A stretch of 64,000 nucleotides of DNA from BP-464 sp963825415 (GTDB lineage Bacteria; Actinomycetota; Thermoleophilia; Solirubrobacterales; Solirubrobacteraceae). The first letter of the stretch is position 1; every line of letters starts with the position of its first letter. Where the stretch lies: assembly GCA_963825415.1 (NCBI GenBank), contig CAWGTD010000003.1, positions 1-64,000 of the forward strand, written 5' to 3'. Of the stretch, positions 61,948 to 64,000 are shown in pieces. Below the pieces are notes generated by a model, which was not told the origin of the DNA, searched no databases, and was given only the letters and a program-made list of their open reading frames with translations. Position numbers and translations under genes: made by a program.

Positions 61948-64000
61948 TCACCGAGCCCGACACGGAACGAACACGACGACGCCGCGCTTGATGCGCACGT
62001 TGAACCGCAGCACCCGCGTGGCACGGTCGTAGCGCCAGCTGGTCACGCGGCCGCCGCGCGCGTGCACCGAACAGGGGCGCATCGGCCGCGGCAGGGCATC
62101 GAGCGAGAGCTGGACCGCCAGGCGCCGTACGCGACGCCCGCGCACCCGCAGGTCGAGCCGGCGCCCGCGCTCGCGCAGGCTGACCGTCTCCCCCGCGCCG
62201 AGCTCGGCGCGCGACACGCCCGCCGCCGGCCAGCCGATCAGCGACATGCGACCGGCCCGATCGCCGAGGTGCACGACCCCCGAGCCGTAGCCGCTCAGCG
62301 TCTGGACGTCGGCCGGCAGGAGCGCCAGCAACGCTCCCGCCCTGGCCATCAGCGGGAGCTCGGCCGGCGGCGCTGGGACGGTCACGTCGCGTTCGCCCTC
62401 CAGCAGCCGTGCGGCGCCGAGCACCGGAGCTTCGGCGCCGTCGAGCCGCAGCGAGCGCCAGACGTCGACCCAGCGGCCACGCGGGAGGTAGAGCGACCGG
62501 GTGGTCTGCCCCGGCGCCAGCACCGGGGCGGCCAGGAGGTCCGGGCCGAAGAGGTATTCGTCCTCGCGCGCGGTCGCGCGCGCGTCACCGGGCCACGTCA
62601 GCGCGAGGTGGCGCATGATCGGCATCCCGGTCGCGTCGTAGCGCCGCTCGGCGGCGGCGAGGTACGGCTGGAGCTGGGTGCGCAGCCGCGCGTAGCGCGT
62701 CCACACCGGCAGGACGCCGGGGTCGAAGATCTGGGCGCGCGGCGAGTCGGTCAATTCGAAGCCGTTGGCCTGCGTGCGCATGATCGGGCTGGCGAACCCG
62801 AACTCGATCCAACGGGTCAGCAGCTCGGGTGTGGTCTGCGGCTCGCTCAGCGCGAAGAAGCCGCCGATGTCGGACCCCCAGAGCGACACGCCGCTGAGCC
62901 CCATGCTCAGGCCGTTGCGCACCGCCGAGGTCAGGCCGTCGAAGCCCCAGCCGGTGGTCGGGTCGCCGCCCCAGACGATCTGCGCGAAGCGCGCCGTCCC
63001 GGTCCAGCCGGACCGGTTGAAGCGCGCCATCGGCCGCTCCAGCCCCGAGGTGAACGCCCGCGCTCCGCGGTGATAGAGCGTCGGATAGAGGTTGTGCTCC
63101 TGCGAGCCCGGGCGGCCGTCGGCGCTGACCGAGTCGGTCGGGGTGTACTCGCCGAAGTCCTCCATCCAGCCGTCGTATCCGTCCTGCACCGCCTCGTCGA
63201 GCAGCGATCCGTAGAAGGCGGCCGCTCCGGGCGCGCTGAAATCCACCTGCCCGACGAAGAACTGCGCGGACCCCGTGTAGCGGTACTCGTAGGGCCTGCC
63301 CAGCGCGTTGCGGGTCAGCACGCCCTTGGCCGTGGCCTCGGCGTAGCGCGGGTGACCCGTGCAGATCATCGGGTTGAAGTACGTGGTGACCGCCAGCCCC
63401 GCGGCGTGGAAGCGGGCGGTGCGCTCGCGCTGGGCGTCGCGCTTGCCGGTCTGATCGGCGCAGGGCAGGTAGTGCGTGTAGGTCTGCGCCACCGAGCCGA
63501 GCGCGCCCGCCGCGCGCAGCGTCGCGATGTTCTGCGCCTCGTCGCCGCTGGGCTGCCACCAGGGCCCGAAGTACCACGGCGCGGCCGCCGGCGGCTGGCG
63601 CCCGGTGCGCGCCGTGAAGCGCTCCAGCGCCGCGGCGGGTGTCGGCCCGGCGAAGACCCGCAGCGTCTGGGCGGCCCCGTTGACCGCGACGCTCCAGCCG
63701 CCCGCGGCGCCGAGGTGGAAGGTCGACGTCTCGTCGTCGTCGTCGAGCACGCCGTAGCCACCCGTGGAGAGCAGCCACGGCACCGGGTAGTAGGTCGCGT
63801 CGCGGCGGTTCTGGTAGCCGGGCGGCGGGACGAACCCGGCGATGAACGGCTGCTCGACGTCCTGGTAGGGCCCTTCGCTGACGTAGTTCTGGACGTCGTT
63901 GCCACGTTGGTCGACGGCGTTGGAGCGCTCGCCGAAGCCGAGGAAGCGCTCGTTCGGCGTCGCCGCGAACGTCGACTCCACGCTCGGCCCCTGCCCGCCC
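61948..64000 (-). CDS. Glycoside hydrolase family 31 enzyme (5' end outside window)
   Basis: At least 683 residues; the frame is still open at the right edge. GH31 marks: the nucleophile in DGWMEDFGEYTP, the acid/base Asp in SDIGGFFAL, RSGWTGTARFAQIVWGGD, and the beta-rich N-domain with PWYFGPWWQPSG. A distal beta-sandwich with basic tail ends the protein. The FGE after the nucleophile, instead of the MNE of ordinary alpha-glucosidases, is like the sulfoquinovosidase branch; specificity is not decided. Likely alpha-glycosidase acting outside the cell, although the signal peptide is not in view. Confidence 0.88.
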   Translation of the reverse strand, partial: GGQGPSVESTFAATPNERFLGFGERSNAVDQRGNDVQNYVSEGPYQDVEQPFIAGFVPPPGYQNRRDATYYPVPWLLSTGGYGVLDDDDETSTFHLGAAGGWSVAVNGAAQTLRVFAGPTPAAALERFTARTGRQPPAAAPWYFGPWWQPSGDEAQNIATLRAAGALGSVAQTYTHYLPCADQTGKRDAQRERTARFHAAGLAVTTYFNPMICTGHPRYAEATAKGVLTRNALGRPYEYRYTGSAQFFVGQVDFSAPGAAAFYGSLLDEAVQDGYDGWMEDFGEYTPTDSVSADGRPGSQEHNLYPTLYHRGARAFTSGLERPMARFNRSGWTGTARFAQIVWGGDPTTGWGFDGLTSAVRNGLSMGLSGVSLWGSDIGGFFALSEPQTTPELLTRWIEFGFASPIMRTQANGFELTDSPRAQIFDPGVLPVWTRYARLRTQLQPYLAAAERRYDATGMPIMRHLALTWPGDARATAREDEYLFGPDLLAAPVLAPGQTTRSLYLPRGRWVDVWRSLRLDGAEAPVLGAARLLEGERDVTVPAPPAELPLMARAGALLALLPADVQTLSGYGSGVVHLGDRAGRMSLIGWPAAGVSRAELGAGETVSLRERGRRLDLRVRGRRVRRLAVQLSLDALPRPMRPCSVHARGGRVTSWRYDRATRVLRFNVRIKRGVVVFVPCRAR

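Overview
The window looks like the chromosome of a high-GC actinobacterium. The mix of genes (a SUF iron-sulfur system with an Rrf2 regulator, a WS/DGAT acyltransferase, Baeyer-Villiger and P450 monooxygenases, many secreted proteins with basic repeat-rich tails, lamin-tail and beta-propeller proteins) fits the Thermoleophilia/Solirubrobacterales best. That placement is an inference from gene content. I see no rRNA, tRNA or CRISPR array.

Layout. 0-3.1 kb: secreted beta-helix protein, an NTF2/SnoaL-like protein closed by a strong TTCG hairpin, and a small conserved-looking protein. 3.4-8.1 kb: a visibly less GC-rich accessory island with a phospholipase-D-type nuclease, two DNA methyltransferases of the amino-methyl (probably N4-cytosine) class and an unknown 122-residue protein. 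This resembles a BfiI/NgoFVII-style restriction-modification system and is the most interesting block. 8.2-11.6 kb: sufB-sufD plus a kinase-like protein with a broken P-loop. 11.7-20.4 kb: small enzymes, a TetR/MFS efflux pair with two matching operators, small secreted proteins, a Rieske ferredoxin and a cupredoxin-like protein that has lost its copper ligands. 20.3-26.3 kb: a complete five-gene oligopeptide ABC transporter operon. 26.4-30.1 kb: aldehyde dehydrogenase and a secreted M14 carboxypeptidase. 30.3-33.3 kb: rrf2-sufC-sufS-sufU, the other half of the SUF pathway. 33.3-42.2 kb: Ohr, a cell-wall NlpC/P60 hydrolase, a glycosidase, a desaturase, a large beta-propeller protein, MsrA and small enzymes. 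42.2-48.1 kb: secreted trypsin-like protease and an operon of membrane protein, BVMO, esterase and WS/DGAT, divergent from a TetR regulator. 48.0-53.8 kb: MarR/MFS pair and a polyamine-type potADBC operon. 53.8-56.0 kb: SpoIIE phosphatase plus STAS protein. 56.2-64 kb: FAD oxidase, P450, a truncated zinc peptidase joined to an MFS gene through a suspicious poly-C tract, a SNase/lamin-tail protein and a partial GH31 glycosidase.

Sequence quality matters here. At least eleven single-base shifts interrupt otherwise well-conserved genes (sufB twice, sufD three times, and one each in a GFA-like enzyme, a small secreted protein, a SnoaL protein, dppF, an aldehyde dehydrogenase and a zinc peptidase). 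One junction at 59144-59201 (19 C, an AT-rich 27-mer, 7 C) looks artificial. I treat most broken genes as probably intact in the organism.
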